Shown piece by piece: positions 43,469 through 53,180 of a stretch of DNA of 64,000 bases (positions are counted from its first letter, which is position 1; each line of letters opens with the position of its first letter). Origin of the DNA: Bordetella parapertussis (lineage in GTDB: Bacteria; Pseudomonadota; Gammaproteobacteria; Burkholderiales; Burkholderiaceae_B); NCBI GenBank assembly GCA_945865935.1, contig CAMBFI010000008.1:62001-126000 (forward strand). Reading direction: 5' to 3'. A model generated the notes under the pieces. That model saw only the letters and a program-made list of their open reading frames with translations, ran no database searches and was not told the origin of the DNA. The translations under genes and the position numbers were made by a program.

Positions 43469-45637
43469 TTATCGTGCTCGCGAGATGCGCACTTCGGCGC
43501 CGCGTCGCTTCACTTCCAATCCCTCAGAGGGAAGGATACGCAGGCCCTCAAGGCCTTTGATGTAACTCGAGCCTTGCATCTGCATGACACGGATCTTGTT
43601 GCGCATGACAACGGGGTTGTGCACGGGCATACCAAACATCCAGACCTCGTCGAGTATGCGTGCTGAATTAAATTCACCGGTGTGATTGGCGGTCGGGCCT
43701 AAGCAGAGCATGTGTCCTTCACGACCAAAGACAGGCAAGGCGTCTAGCTCACAGGAGACCGTCCACGTTGTACCGCCCTCATAGCGCCAGCCCGTGTTCA
43801 GATCCCACCACGCGTCGCCTTGAGGCAAATACACTTGGATTTCCTTACCTGGCTTCATCGCTGGCGCAACCAACACGGCTGGGCCAAGCATGTATTGCGT
43901 ATCCCAGCGCTGGGCTTCGGCATCTGCTGGAAACGATAATGCCATCGAGCGCTGTACCGGCAAGCCCGTACGCGCTGCGTCTTCAATCGCACCCAGAACA
44001 TAAGGAATCAAACGGTAACGCCATTGCAGCCAAGACTGCACATGCGCGCGTGTTGCTTCATCAAACGCGGTAGGTAATAAATTTGGGTGTGCTTGAAAGG
44101 CCAGGTTGCCAGAGAACACCGCCATCCCAAGCCAACGCAGATACAACTCAGGCGTCATGTCTTCTGTTGGCATCGCCGCATTGCCGAGGGCGTGCATTTG
44201 CACAGGCAAGCCACTTGCGCCAATCGATAAAGCGGTGCGCAATGTGTGCTGCAAGCCGCTCCAAGTATTGGGCACACGAGGCGCGCTTTGCCATAACAAA
44301 CGCTGCGCCCCAGCAAACAGATCAGAACTGAACACCACACCTTCTGGCGGCACCTTATGTCCGGCCGCTGCGTCAAACAACGCGCGACGCGCTAGGGCCG
44401 GATACAGGGAGCGCAATACCGCGCCACTCTCACCGCCACGTGCAACCACGTGATCAGGTATGTCAAACTGCACATCACAGGCGGTTGCCCCAACACCTTC
44501 TTCTGTAAGGTGGCGGTGACGTTCAGACCACGTCTTCATCGCGTCGCGATGCGTCAGATCTAGCAGACCGAAAGGCTTGCCACCTGTTGCAGCGACGCCC
44601 TCAAACACATACGCCTCACCGCTTCCACCCACAAGCAACCAACCGCGGTCTTCCAGTTCAGCGAAGATGGTGGATTCGGCCAGCGCGGCAGGAATTGTGT
44701 GCATACACAAGTGTGTTGCGTACTTACCAAATTGACTCAGTAACAGCTTCGGGCTCGGAAAGCGTTCGGCGTCCCACTCAGGCAGGAGTTTCGAGTCTTG
44801 GTAGGTCCAGGCCGCCGGTGGCAACAACAATACGCCATCCACAGCCAGGCCTAAGCGACGGAACTCAGTGATGAGCTCAGCAGTCTGCGAGGCATTATGG
44901 CTTGTGTGCTGCTCAACCCAGACACCCATCGACCATAAAACGGGTTGACCGGCACGCCCAGTCAGCTGGGTGTACTGGTTCAATATTTCGGTGGGCTCAC
45001 CTACAAAAATAAAAACGTCCAGCGTTTCGTCTTCAACGGCGATCATGTACTCAGCCGTCGATTCAGCGCCTAGGTCATGTTCAACCCGACCAAGCGTGTT
45101 GACGTAAACGCCCCAACCATTTGGACTCCATGCCAACGGCAAGGCGCGATGATCTGGCGCGTCAGAGACAATCGTTTCACCTCGGCGATCCAAATCGCCA
45201 GCGGTTTCACCTAGACCAAAAATCTTTTCGCTGCGCTTGAGATCAAAGCCCAAGGACCAAAGTGCGTCCGAGCGAGCAACACCAGACTCTGACAGCGTCA
45301 ACGCCGTTTTGCCAAGGCGGTGCACATGCAGTTTGAACGGATTCACGGAAATATCCAGGCTCACATCACCCTGCACAAGCCGCCAACCCTTCAACGCACC
45401 CTTGAGTGGTTCTAAGATGGCTTCGCCGATCGCCTCTGGACGAGCAAGCAACACCTCTGCATGCGCACGCGCACGCGCACCGGGCAGAATATCTGCAGCA
45501 ACAGCTTCGGGTCGACCGCAGCGAATCCGGAACACGCCAGGCGCATGCGGTTCAACAGCGAGTCTGAATCCCGCACCTGCGTCGAACACTAGCTTGGTAG
45601 GCAGCGTATCGACTAGTTTGAGTGAGTCTAGGTGCAT
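43469..45637 (-). CDS. Glycoside hydrolase family 31-like protein with altered active site
   Basis: 722 residues, no signal peptide. GH31 order is clear: N-terminal beta domain (about 1-215), the FGLGETAGDLDRRGE loop at 140, barrel from about 235, and C-terminal beta domains with MLGPAVLVAPAM. The catalytic places differ from the family. The nucleophile region reads ACDVQFD at 387, keeping Asp388 but losing the KxDxGE surroundings. The acid/base Asp of the usual W-x-GD is Leu462 (TWSGL), and the HD-x-GG segment is MHALG at 481. It may have lost or changed activity. One base upstream of the amidase gene, so one operon. Confidence 0.83.
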   Translation of the reverse strand: MHLDSLKLVDTLPTKLVFDAGAGFRLAVEPHAPGVFRIRCGRPEAVAADILPGARARAHAEVLLARPEAIGEAILEPLKGALKGWRLVQGDVSLDISVNPFKLHVHRLGKTALTLSESGVARSDALWSLGFDLKRSEKIFGLGETAGDLDRRGETIVSDAPDHRALPLAWSPNGWGVYVNTLGRVEHDLGAESTAEYMIAVEDETLDVFIFVGEPTEILNQYTQLTGRAGQPVLWSMGVWVEQHTSHNASQTAELITEFRRLGLAVDGVLLLPPAAWTYQDSKLLPEWDAERFPSPKLLLSQFGKYATHLCMHTIPAALAESTIFAELEDRGWLLVGGSGEAYVFEGVAATGGKPFGLLDLTHRDAMKTWSERHRHLTEEGVGATACDVQFDIPDHVVARGGESGAVLRSLYPALARRALFDAAAGHKVPPEGVVFSSDLFAGAQRLLWQSAPRVPNTWSGLQHTLRTALSIGASGLPVQMHALGNAAMPTEDMTPELYLRWLGMAVFSGNLAFQAHPNLLPTAFDEATRAHVQSWLQWRYRLIPYVLGAIEDAARTGLPVQRSMALSFPADAEAQRWDTQYMLGPAVLVAPAMKPGKEIQVYLPQGDAWWDLNTGWRYEGGTTWTVSCELDALPVFGREGHMLCLGPTANHTGEFNSARILDEVWMFGMPVHNPVVMRNKIRVMQMQGSSYIKGLEGLRILPSEGLEVKRRGAEVRISRAR

Positions 45638-45819
45638 GTTTAGCGCGTGGGTATAAAAGCGACCAAAGGCGCTATTTTGACGGATTTAAGTATTTTAATA
45701 AACTCGGCCCTCAATATCCCGGCTTGCGCTTATCTTTTTACTTAGCATATGCAAACATTGTGGGCGCCACACTTACCGTTCATTTGTTGTGCTTTTCGGC
45801 ATTTACAGTGTAATTTCAT

Positions 45820-45842
45820 AAAAAAACAGCCTTGGAGTAGGC
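45820..45842 (-). terminator. Weak terminator after mnmC
   Basis: Minus strand GCCT-ACTCCA-AGGC then TG and a run of seven T, 20 bases beyond the mnmC stop. Short stem, so tentative. Confidence 0.45.
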
Positions 45843-45862
45843 GTTTTGCTAGTGAAACCGGC

Positions 45863-47605
45863 TTAAATCTGACTGATTTTGTCAATTATATCGGTTTCCA
45901 AGGGTAAGGGCTCGCCATTTAGGGTCGCGGCGACTAAATCCCCTGCCAAACTTGACCAAGTCAGCCCTCGTGAGGCGAGCCCCGCTACGGCCCAAAGGGT
46001 CTGTTCCGCATCTACCGCAGCGATCGCCGGCAGTCGTCCGGGCAACACCGCCCGCCAGCCAGCCCACCCACTCAATGCGCAATCGGCAAATCCCGACTCG
46101 ACCAATCGTGACCCCAGTAAGCCATCGGTGCGCTGCATATTCTCCCTCGCTCCAGCGCTCGTGACAAAAACTTGATCCGCTCCGTGCACGTAGCTGCTTC
46201 CCGTCACGCACTGACCACTCACCGCTGGCAGCACATAACCATCTCCCGAAACGATGCAGCGTGGGCCGCCCGATATCGCGCGCTCAGGAAGGTAGGTAAT
46301 TTCACCGCCCAACTGATGCATCGTGCGCAATCGCGCATCGGCAGCTAACAGTCCACTTGCGCTCAAAATGTGTTGCGTAGCATACGCGGCAGCGACGATC
46401 ACAATCGGCGCCTCCTCTAGCACCTGGCCGGCTGCGTCCAGCACCTGCCACACATTTCCACGCCGCATCAGACGATCGACCCGCGCGGCACGGCGAGAAA
46501 TTGCAACGCCACTCAGCAATTGATTGATAAACGCCTCAGGCTGGACGCGCACAGCCATTGGAAAGTGAATGCCGCCTCTTTGCAGCGTCAGGCCGGCGAT
46601 CGCGCTCGCCTCCTTTGCCTCCACAAATTTAGCCCAGGCTTCCGGCAACTTCAGCCCAGACACCACATCTGCCAAATCAACGACACGTCCGGACGTGCGT
46701 GACAACTGCAACGCGCCGCAGGGTTCAAACGCCTCAGCCGTCAAATGTCCCCAGCGATGATGTGCACATAAGGTTCCCGCCCGAGACAAGCGCGCACGCA
46801 CATCATCGTCACGCGTCAACATCGGGGTTAAGGCTGCCGCCAGGTGTCCTTGGTGCGAACCGTGTTGGCCTACCGACGCCTCGAGGACCTTGACAGTCCA
46901 GCCCCTCAAAGAAAGCGCATAGGCGACCCCAGCGCCTGCGAACCCACCCCCCACAACCACTGCGTGTTGATGACCTTCGCGTTGCACGGGCGAGGTCAAC
47001 GGTGCGGCTTGAACAACGTGTGACCACACGCCGTCATGCACTGCGCCTTGCGCCCACAACGCTGAAGCCCGATCCTCTAAGCGGTCAGGCACTCCAGAAG
47101 CAGACGACCAGGACATGACGAGTTTGCCCTGCGGCAACAGTACTTTCGTCGCTGCGCCGAACATCACTTCAATCTCTTCATGCGGATAAGAGCGTAGTGA
47201 CGCCGGCAGCACCACAGCATCGGCGCGTACCGACAAACGCTGCAGCATGATGGATGGTTGGCCAACGGCCAGGGTGAGCGTGACGCATAACCCCTCAAAC
47301 TCAAGGCGATGCACGCCCAAGAGATTTAAGGGCCATGCGTCCACCAACTGCTGCACGCAAGACTCCATGCTGGCGGGGCATGTTTGTAACAAGCGTACGC
47401 GTAATGCTTGGGGGTCCCCGAGTGCAGGGAGCAAGCCCACAACGTGGAGGCATCGACTCCGCTGCGGATCTCGACGCCACGCATCCCACAGAGACAAGAA
47501 CAGACGGCCTTCACCAAAGGCTGTGTCAACGATGGTGTACGCGCGGCGATTGGCCCAAACGTGAGGCAGCCCAAGCGCAGCCGATACTGGGGGCCAGGAC
47601 ATCAT
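45863..47605 (-). CDS. mnmC: MnmC-like tRNA modification protein; methyltransferase half degenerate
   Basis: 580 residues. The C-terminal half (from about 215, AVVVGGGFAGAGVAYALSLRG) is the FAD-dependent oxidase that removes the carboxymethyl group of cmnm5s2U34 in tRNA. The N-terminal half aligns with the MnmC methyltransferase but its SAM loop reads AFGEGRLFLSLW where E. coli has GFGTGLNFLTLW, and the DAWFLDGFAPAKNP catalytic segment is DAVVLPASLRSYPH. It also lacks the usual leading 30-50 residues. The first ATG overlaps the fadD stop by one base. Confidence 0.82.
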   Translation of the reverse strand: MMSWPPVSAALGLPHVWANRRAYTIVDTAFGEGRLFLSLWDAWRRDPQRSRCLHVVGLLPALGDPQALRVRLLQTCPASMESCVQQLVDAWPLNLLGVHRLEFEGLCVTLTLAVGQPSIMLQRLSVRADAVVLPASLRSYPHEEIEVMFGAATKVLLPQGKLVMSWSSASGVPDRLEDRASALWAQGAVHDGVWSHVVQAAPLTSPVQREGHQHAVVVGGGFAGAGVAYALSLRGWTVKVLEASVGQHGSHQGHLAAALTPMLTRDDDVRARLSRAGTLCAHHRWGHLTAEAFEPCGALQLSRTSGRVVDLADVVSGLKLPEAWAKFVEAKEASAIAGLTLQRGGIHFPMAVRVQPEAFINQLLSGVAISRRAARVDRLMRRGNVWQVLDAAGQVLEEAPIVIVAAAYATQHILSASGLLAADARLRTMHQLGGEITYLPERAISGGPRCIVSGDGYVLPAVSGQCVTGSSYVHGADQVFVTSAGARENMQRTDGLLGSRLVESGFADCALSGWAGWRAVLPGRLPAIAAVDAEQTLWAVAGLASRGLTWSSLAGDLVAATLNGEPLPLETDIIDKISQI

Positions 47606-49269
47606 TAGGGCCGCAAGTCACGCCGCAAAATTTTTCCTACATTGCTTTTCGGGAGTTCTGCGCGAAACTCGATCGCACGGGGACACTTATAACGACTCAA
47701 TTTACGCGCGCACCAGTCGTGAACAGCTTCTTCATTCAGTTGTGGGTCCAAGGGCACGACAAATAGCTTCACTGCCTCGCCCGAAGCAGCATCTGGCATA
47801 CCCACCGCAGCACATTCCAACACGCCCGGATGGCTCGACACCACCGCTTCGACTTCGCTGGGATACACATTAAAGCCAGACACAACAATCAAATCTTTTT
47901 TACGATCCACCAAAAAGACATAGCCTTGGGCAGTCATATAGCCAATGTCTCCTGTGCGCAAGAAACCATCGGGCGTGAACGCTGCGTTCGTGTCGTGCGG
48001 CGCATTCCAATAGCCTCGCATGACTTGGGGCCCACGCACGGCGATTTCGCCACGCTCGCCTGTCTCGACAGAAGACCCTTGCTCATCGACGATACGCACC
48101 TCGGTTGACGGCAGCGGCAACCCGATGCTTCCAGAATAAGCCTGCGCATTGGTCGGGTTGGCCGTGACAACAGGGGATGTCTCGGATAGTCCGTAACCTT
48201 CAATGAGCGGCCGTCCCGTCACAGCCACCCAACGCTGCGCGACGGCTTGCTGAATCGCCATGCCGCCACCAAAGGCCAAGCGCAAAGAACGAAAATCAAA
48301 CGTCTCAAATTGCGCTTCGTTCAATAAAACATTGAACAAGGTGTTCACACCGGGAAACACATGCGGTGGATCTTTACGCCAGGCATAGAGCAATGACGCA
48401 CGATCACGGGGGTTAATCACCAACACGCTTTTCATCCCGGCATGCAAGGCATACAACCCACACACGGTCATCGCAAACACATGATAAAGCGGCAAAGCAG
48501 TCAGCATCGTCAACGGCCGGGGCAACAAATCACCGAGTGCCGGTTGAGCGACGGCCTGCACTTGCAAGACGTTGGACACGAGATTACGGTGCGTCAGCAT
48601 GGCAGCCCTGGGCGCACCCGTTGTCCCACCCGTGTATTGCAGCGCAGCCAGGTCATCCATCGCGATATCAGGTGCATGCCAGGATAAGTCTCGTCCCAAC
48701 CGCAGTACAAACCGCCAGGGCCATGCTCCAGGCATGGGCTTTTTCGGACCCAGTTTTTTCAGATGCCGTGCACCGAAGTTAATGACAACTGATTTCAGTG
48801 CACCCAACATATCACCAGGCGCGACGATCACTCGATGTAACAAAGCATCGCAATCCGTCACCTGCTCAAGGGTGTCGGCCACACTTTCAAACACCACAAT
48901 CACGCTCGCACCGCTATCACGCAACTGCGCGCCAAGCTCCCTTGGGGTACAGAGTGGATTCACGTTGACCACAACACAACCCGCTTTCAGGGTCCCGAAC
49001 AGCGCAACGGGGTAGGCCAACACATTGGGCAACATCAGCGCAACGCGCGCGCCAGGATCCAGCCCAAGGGACTGCAGCCACTTGGCAAAGCATGCAGCCT
49101 CTTGTTCAAGCTTTGCATACGTCAGGTGCGCGCCAAAGGACTGCACTGCCGCGCGCGGGCCGTATCGTTTGCACGCCTGCTCGAGCAAATCCACTAAAGA
49201 GGCATAACCGTCGGTGGAAATCGTTGGCGAAACGCCTTCAGGATAACTACTAATCCATGGTGAGTTCAT
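47605..49269 (-). CDS. fadD: Long-chain fatty-acid-CoA ligase
   Basis: 554 residues of the ANL family. ATP/AMP motif YTGGTTGAPRAAMLTHRN, GYGLSETSPVV, GERGEIAVRGPQVMRGYW, and the hinge with RTGDIGYMTAQGYVFLVDRKKDLIVVSGFNVYPSEVE; catalytic Lys in PKSNVGKILRRDL at the C-terminus. Forms acyl-CoA with ATP to AMP. Upstream of mnmC with a one-base overlap. Confidence 0.92.
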   Translation of the reverse strand: MNSPWISSYPEGVSPTISTDGYASLVDLLEQACKRYGPRAAVQSFGAHLTYAKLEQEAACFAKWLQSLGLDPGARVALMLPNVLAYPVALFGTLKAGCVVVNVNPLCTPRELGAQLRDSGASVIVVFESVADTLEQVTDCDALLHRVIVAPGDMLGALKSVVINFGARHLKKLGPKKPMPGAWPWRFVLRLGRDLSWHAPDIAMDDLAALQYTGGTTGAPRAAMLTHRNLVSNVLQVQAVAQPALGDLLPRPLTMLTALPLYHVFAMTVCGLYALHAGMKSVLVINPRDRASLLYAWRKDPPHVFPGVNTLFNVLLNEAQFETFDFRSLRLAFGGGMAIQQAVAQRWVAVTGRPLIEGYGLSETSPVVTANPTNAQAYSGSIGLPLPSTEVRIVDEQGSSVETGERGEIAVRGPQVMRGYWNAPHDTNAAFTPDGFLRTGDIGYMTAQGYVFLVDRKKDLIVVSGFNVYPSEVEAVVSSHPGVLECAAVGMPDAASGEAVKLFVVPLDPQLNEEAVHDWCARKLSRYKCPRAIEFRAELPKSNVGKILRRDLRP

Positions 49270-49353
49270 GGTCTATTGTCTACTCGAAATATAGGTTTAG
49301 AACGTCATTTTCATCGATAATACCGTCAGACATGGTTGATTAAAGTGATTTGT

Positions 49354-50547
49354 ATGAAACTTCTTGAGCCCTTTTTAAGCTGGCAGTCCGAAATTCAAGC
49401 GATTCGGCGCGATATCCACGCCCACCCGGAGCTCCGCTACGAAGAGCAGCGTACGGCCGATGTCGTGGCAGAGACCTTGCAGAAATGGGGCATCCCAGTT
49501 CACCGAGGATTGGGCGGAACAGGTGTGGTGGGCATCATCACAGGCCGCACAACCGGAACCCGCGCAATTGGGTTGCGCGCCGATATCGATGCTCTCCCCA
49601 TGCAAGAGCTCAACACCTTTGAGCATGCCAGTCGCCACCCCGGAAAAATGCACGGCTGCGGTCACGACGGGCATACAGCCATGTTGCTTAATGCGGCACG
49701 CTACTTGGCAGAAACCAAGAATTTTGAGGGCACGGTTTACGCTATTTTCCAGCCCGCCGAAGAAGGTGGTGCAGGCGCCAAGCGCATGATAGACGACGGC
49801 CTGTTCACTAAATTTCCCATGCAAGCCGTCTTCGGGATGCACAATTGGCCCGGCATGCCAGTCGGACAGTTCGGCGTCACGGCCGGCCCGATGATGGGCT
49901 CGAGCAATCGATTCTCCATCAAGGTTCGCGGCAAGGGTGGCCACGCCGCGATGCCGCACTTGGGCGTCGACCCTGTCATGACCGCCGTGCAAATCGCCCA
50001 GGCATTACAAACCATCATCACGCGCAACCGTCACCCCCTAGAGGCCGCCATACTGAGCATTACGCAAATTCATACGGGTAGCGCAGATAACGTCATTCCG
50101 ACCGACGCGATCATGGCAGGTACCGTACGGACCTTCACGATTGAGACCCTCGACCTGATTGAAAAACGTATGCGTGAAGTCACGGAGCACACTGCTGCAG
50201 CGATGGGTGCTGAGGCTGATTTTTCCTTTAATCGCGTCTATCCGCCCACGATTAACCATCCGGCTGAAACGGCATTTTGCGTCGATGTCATGCGCGAAAT
50301 CGTTGGAACCGAGCAAGTAAACGACCATGTTGTGCCCACCATGGGGGCTGAAGACTTTGCCTTCATGCTGCAAGAGGTGCCAGGCTGCTACGTCTGGATC
50401 GGCAACGGCATGGGAGATCATCGGGACGCCGGCCACGGGCTAGGCCCCTGCATGCTGCATAACGGCTCCTATGACTTCAATGACGACTTGCTCCCCCTGG
50501 GCGCGACCTACTGGGTGAAACTGGCCGAAAATTGGTGTAAGCGATAA
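49354..50547 (+). CDS. M20-family amidohydrolase (hippurate hydrolase-like)
   Basis: 397 residues, cytoplasmic. Start at the ATG at 49354; an upstream TTG adds only six residues. Dinuclear metal site pieces: MHGCGHDGHTAMLL, FQPAEEGGAGAKRMIDDGLF, VFGMHNWPGMPVG and MGAEDFAFMLQEVPG. This is the pattern of N-acyl-amino-acid hydrolases. Substrate could be hippurate or another N-acyl amino acid. Confidence 0.93.
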   Translation: MKLLEPFLSWQSEIQAIRRDIHAHPELRYEEQRTADVVAETLQKWGIPVHRGLGGTGVVGIITGRTTGTRAIGLRADIDALPMQELNTFEHASRHPGKMHGCGHDGHTAMLLNAARYLAETKNFEGTVYAIFQPAEEGGAGAKRMIDDGLFTKFPMQAVFGMHNWPGMPVGQFGVTAGPMMGSSNRFSIKVRGKGGHAAMPHLGVDPVMTAVQIAQALQTIITRNRHPLEAAILSITQIHTGSADNVIPTDAIMAGTVRTFTIETLDLIEKRMREVTEHTAAAMGAEADFSFNRVYPPTINHPAETAFCVDVMREIVGTEQVNDHVVPTMGAEDFAFMLQEVPGCYVWIGNGMGDHRDAGHGLGPCMLHNGSYDFNDDLLPLGATYWVKLAENWCKR

Positions 50548-50600
50548 GCCCAATATCGGAGTAGTATCTCGGTCATTCTTAATTGACCCGTCATCCCAGC

Positions 50601-51644
50601 ATGTCTCAACCTGCCCTCACGAGCGCCTCCCCCTGGCGCGACAAACTCAACGGGATGCTTTTTGTCGGGCTTCTAGCCGCCGCGGTCGTTCAACTCGCGG
50701 GTATCCCTTTCGTAAAAACCTTGGGCTTCAGCCCGCTGGTGATTGGAATTGTCTGCGGCATGTTGTATGGCAACTTGTTACGAGGAACCATGCCCGCGGA
50801 ATGGGGGGCAGGCGTTCACTTCACCGCGCGTAGACTGTTGCGCGTTGCGGTGGCGTTTTATGGCCTCAACATCAGTATTCAACAAATTATCGAAGTTGGC
50901 TTACCCGGACTGCTCGTCTCTGTAGGCATTGTAGTGGGGGTGCTTGTATTAGGCACGGTGATCGGCACTCGGGTACTCAAGCTCGATCGCGATACGGCGA
51001 TGTTGACCGCTTCAGGTAGCGCAGTATGCGGCGCAGCCGCTGTCTTGGCTTTCGAGTCCACCCTCAAATCCGCACCTCACAAAAGCGCTGTGGCCGTTGC
51101 AACCGTCGTTCTGTTCGGCACGATCTCCATGTTCTTCTACCCACTGATTTATCAGGCCGGCTGGATAGGCATGGACACGCGCGCGTTTGGCATCTTCTTG
51201 GGTGGCGCCGTGCACGAAGTCGCGCAAGTGGTGGCGTCTGCTAGCAATATTGACCCCGCGACAACAGAAATTGCCACAATCGTCAAAATGACCCGCGTGG
51301 CGCTGTTGATCCCGATTTTGCTCTTGGTTGGACTTTGGCTTCAACGCACAGCAATAGCCGCAGCGGCACCCGGCGCAAAAAAACCTAGCCTGCCTATTCC
51401 TTGGTTCGCCATCGGGTTCCTAGTGCTCGCGCTGATTAACTCCGCAGAGATCATCCCTCCAAACGTCCTGCAGGCACTGCGCACGCTCGACATCTTCGTG
51501 TTGACCATGGCCATGACGGCGCTGGGAATCGAGACACGCTTTGCTCAAATGCGCCAGGCAGGGCCTCGTGTCATGGCACTTGGTGCGATCTTGTTTATAC
51601 TGCTCGGATGCGGCGGCTATGCATTGGTCAAAATTGTGACCTAA
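50601..51644 (+). CDS. YeiH-family putative sulfate exporter (UPF0324)
   Basis: 347 residues with about ten helices. Family segments: FSPLVIGIVCGMLYGN, VAFYGLNISIQQI, TASGSAVCGAAAVLAFE and GGAVHEVAQVVAS. Start placed at the ATG at 50601. Function is only putative in the family. Follows the amidohydrolase gene by 53 bases. Confidence 0.88.
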   Translation: MSQPALTSASPWRDKLNGMLFVGLLAAAVVQLAGIPFVKTLGFSPLVIGIVCGMLYGNLLRGTMPAEWGAGVHFTARRLLRVAVAFYGLNISIQQIIEVGLPGLLVSVGIVVGVLVLGTVIGTRVLKLDRDTAMLTASGSAVCGAAAVLAFESTLKSAPHKSAVAVATVVLFGTISMFFYPLIYQAGWIGMDTRAFGIFLGGAVHEVAQVVASASNIDPATTEIATIVKMTRVALLIPILLLVGLWLQRTAIAAAAPGAKKPSLPIPWFAIGFLVLALINSAEIIPPNVLQALRTLDIFVLTMAMTALGIETRFAQMRQAGPRVMALGAILFILLGCGGYALVKIVT

Positions 51645-51702
51645 CTCTTGCATGGCTTGAGCCACAAGCAGTTATTGACCCACTCGTTGGCACGGGCTCC
51701 CC

Positions 51703-53169
51703 ATGACGCAAACAACCCCTGACGCGCCCGTCACCGCTCGGCGGCTTGATCCCGAGGATGCTCAGCTCGCGCTTGCCAAAGTGCAAGAGTTGTTGCAACG
51801 TCACCAGCTCGTCGAAAATCTCGTCCATCGTCAGGAAGAAAACGATCAACGTGCCGGTCTAGTCGAAGGCTTGCTGCAACGCCAGCACGACGCCGAACTC
51901 ACCGCACTCGTCAACGATCTGCACCCTGCAGATATTGCTTTCATCTTAAGCTCCGTTCCAAAAACAGAGCGCCAAATGATTTGGCGTTTGGTGGGTGCCC
52001 AACACGACGCCGATGTATTGCTTGAAGTTGACGATTGGGTGCGTGAATCGCTCATTGAAGCGATGGATCGCAAGGATCTCGTGGCGGCCACCGGCAACAT
52101 GGATGCCGATGAGCTCGCAGATCTCGCTCCTGACCTGCCTGCTGATGTGGTGGCGGAAGTGCAAAAGGGCCTGACAATCGAAGAACGGGCGCGTTTGATT
52201 GAAGCCATGGGCTATCCAGAGGATAGCGTGGGCAGCATCATGGACTTCGAAATGGTGCGCGTCCGCGAGGACGTGACCCTCGAGGTTGTACTGCGCTACC
52301 TCCGCCGCTTGCCGGAGTTACCCGACCACACCGATCAGATCTTTGTCGTGAATCGCTCGGATAAGCTGCTGGGTACGCTCACCCTATCCGCACTACTGGT
52401 CAACGAACCTGAAGTGGACGTCAGCCAGGTAATGAGCACAGAGTATCTGTCGCTCAGCCCGCTAGACTCAGACTCTGACGCAGCCGGGGCTTTCGAGCGC
52501 TATGACCTCGTGTCAGCGCCTGTCGTCGACGACCTTGGACGTCTCGTGGGTCGCGTCACCATTGGCGAGGTCGTAGATGTGATCCGAGAGGACTCGGATG
52601 AACAAGCGCTGTCTCGTGCCGGTATGCAGGAGGAAGACATCTTTGCGCCGGTCACCATGGCACTGCGTAACCGGGCGCCTTGGCTGATCCTGAACTTATG
52701 CACCGCCGCGACCGCTTCGTTTGTGGCCTCGCTCTTTGAGGATACGGTGAGCACAATCGTCGTACTCGCATTTTTAATGTCGATCGTGGCCGGCATTGGC
52801 GGTAACTCGGGCAATCAAACGATGACTTTGATTATTCGCGCGCTGGCAGTGGGTCGCATCACACCTAAAAACGTATGGCCCTTGGTTAAGCGTGAAATGC
52901 TCGTCACCTTTCTAGTGGGCTTGCTCGGGAGCTCAATCGCCGCGGTCTTTGCCTGGCTTATTTCGCATTCCGTTTCAATCGCGCTCGTCATGATGGGTGC
53001 CATGATCTGCAACATGCTCGTTGGTGCCTCCATTGGTGTGCTCGTGCCAGTGGTTCGCACGCGACTGGGCAAGGATCCTGCCATGGGCTCGTCCGTACTT
53101 CTGACTTTTGCAACAGATTCGCTGGGCTTCTTTATCTTTTTAGGTCTAGCGACTGTATTTTTGATCTAA
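51703..53169 (+). CDS. mgtE: Magnesium transporter MgtE
   Basis: 488 residues. Cytosolic N domain (about 30-150) with ADLAPDLPADVVAEVQKGL, two CBS domains (about 150-290, MGYPEDSVGSIMDFEMVRVRE), and a C-terminal five-helix pore domain starting near 320 with GIGGNSGNQTMTLIIRALA, the ion-conducting signature. The N and CBS domains sense cytosolic Mg2+ and gate the channel. No Mg riboswitch space: only 58 bases upstream. Confidence 0.95.
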   Translation: MTQTTPDAPVTARRLDPEDAQLALAKVQELLQRHQLVENLVHRQEENDQRAGLVEGLLQRQHDAELTALVNDLHPADIAFILSSVPKTERQMIWRLVGAQHDADVLLEVDDWVRESLIEAMDRKDLVAATGNMDADELADLAPDLPADVVAEVQKGLTIEERARLIEAMGYPEDSVGSIMDFEMVRVREDVTLEVVLRYLRRLPELPDHTDQIFVVNRSDKLLGTLTLSALLVNEPEVDVSQVMSTEYLSLSPLDSDSDAAGAFERYDLVSAPVVDDLGRLVGRVTIGEVVDVIREDSDEQALSRAGMQEEDIFAPVTMALRNRAPWLILNLCTAATASFVASLFEDTVSTIVVLAFLMSIVAGIGGNSGNQTMTLIIRALAVGRITPKNVWPLVKREMLVTFLVGLLGSSIAAVFAWLISHSVSIALVMMGAMICNMLVGASIGVLVPVVRTRLGKDPAMGSSVLLTFATDSLGFFIFLGLATVFLI

Positions 53170-53180
53170 CGAGGTGGCGC

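Noticed and set aside
51645-51702. Magnesium riboswitch in front of mgtE
   Set aside because: Only 58 bases separate mgtE from the preceding gene and no M-box pattern is visible.
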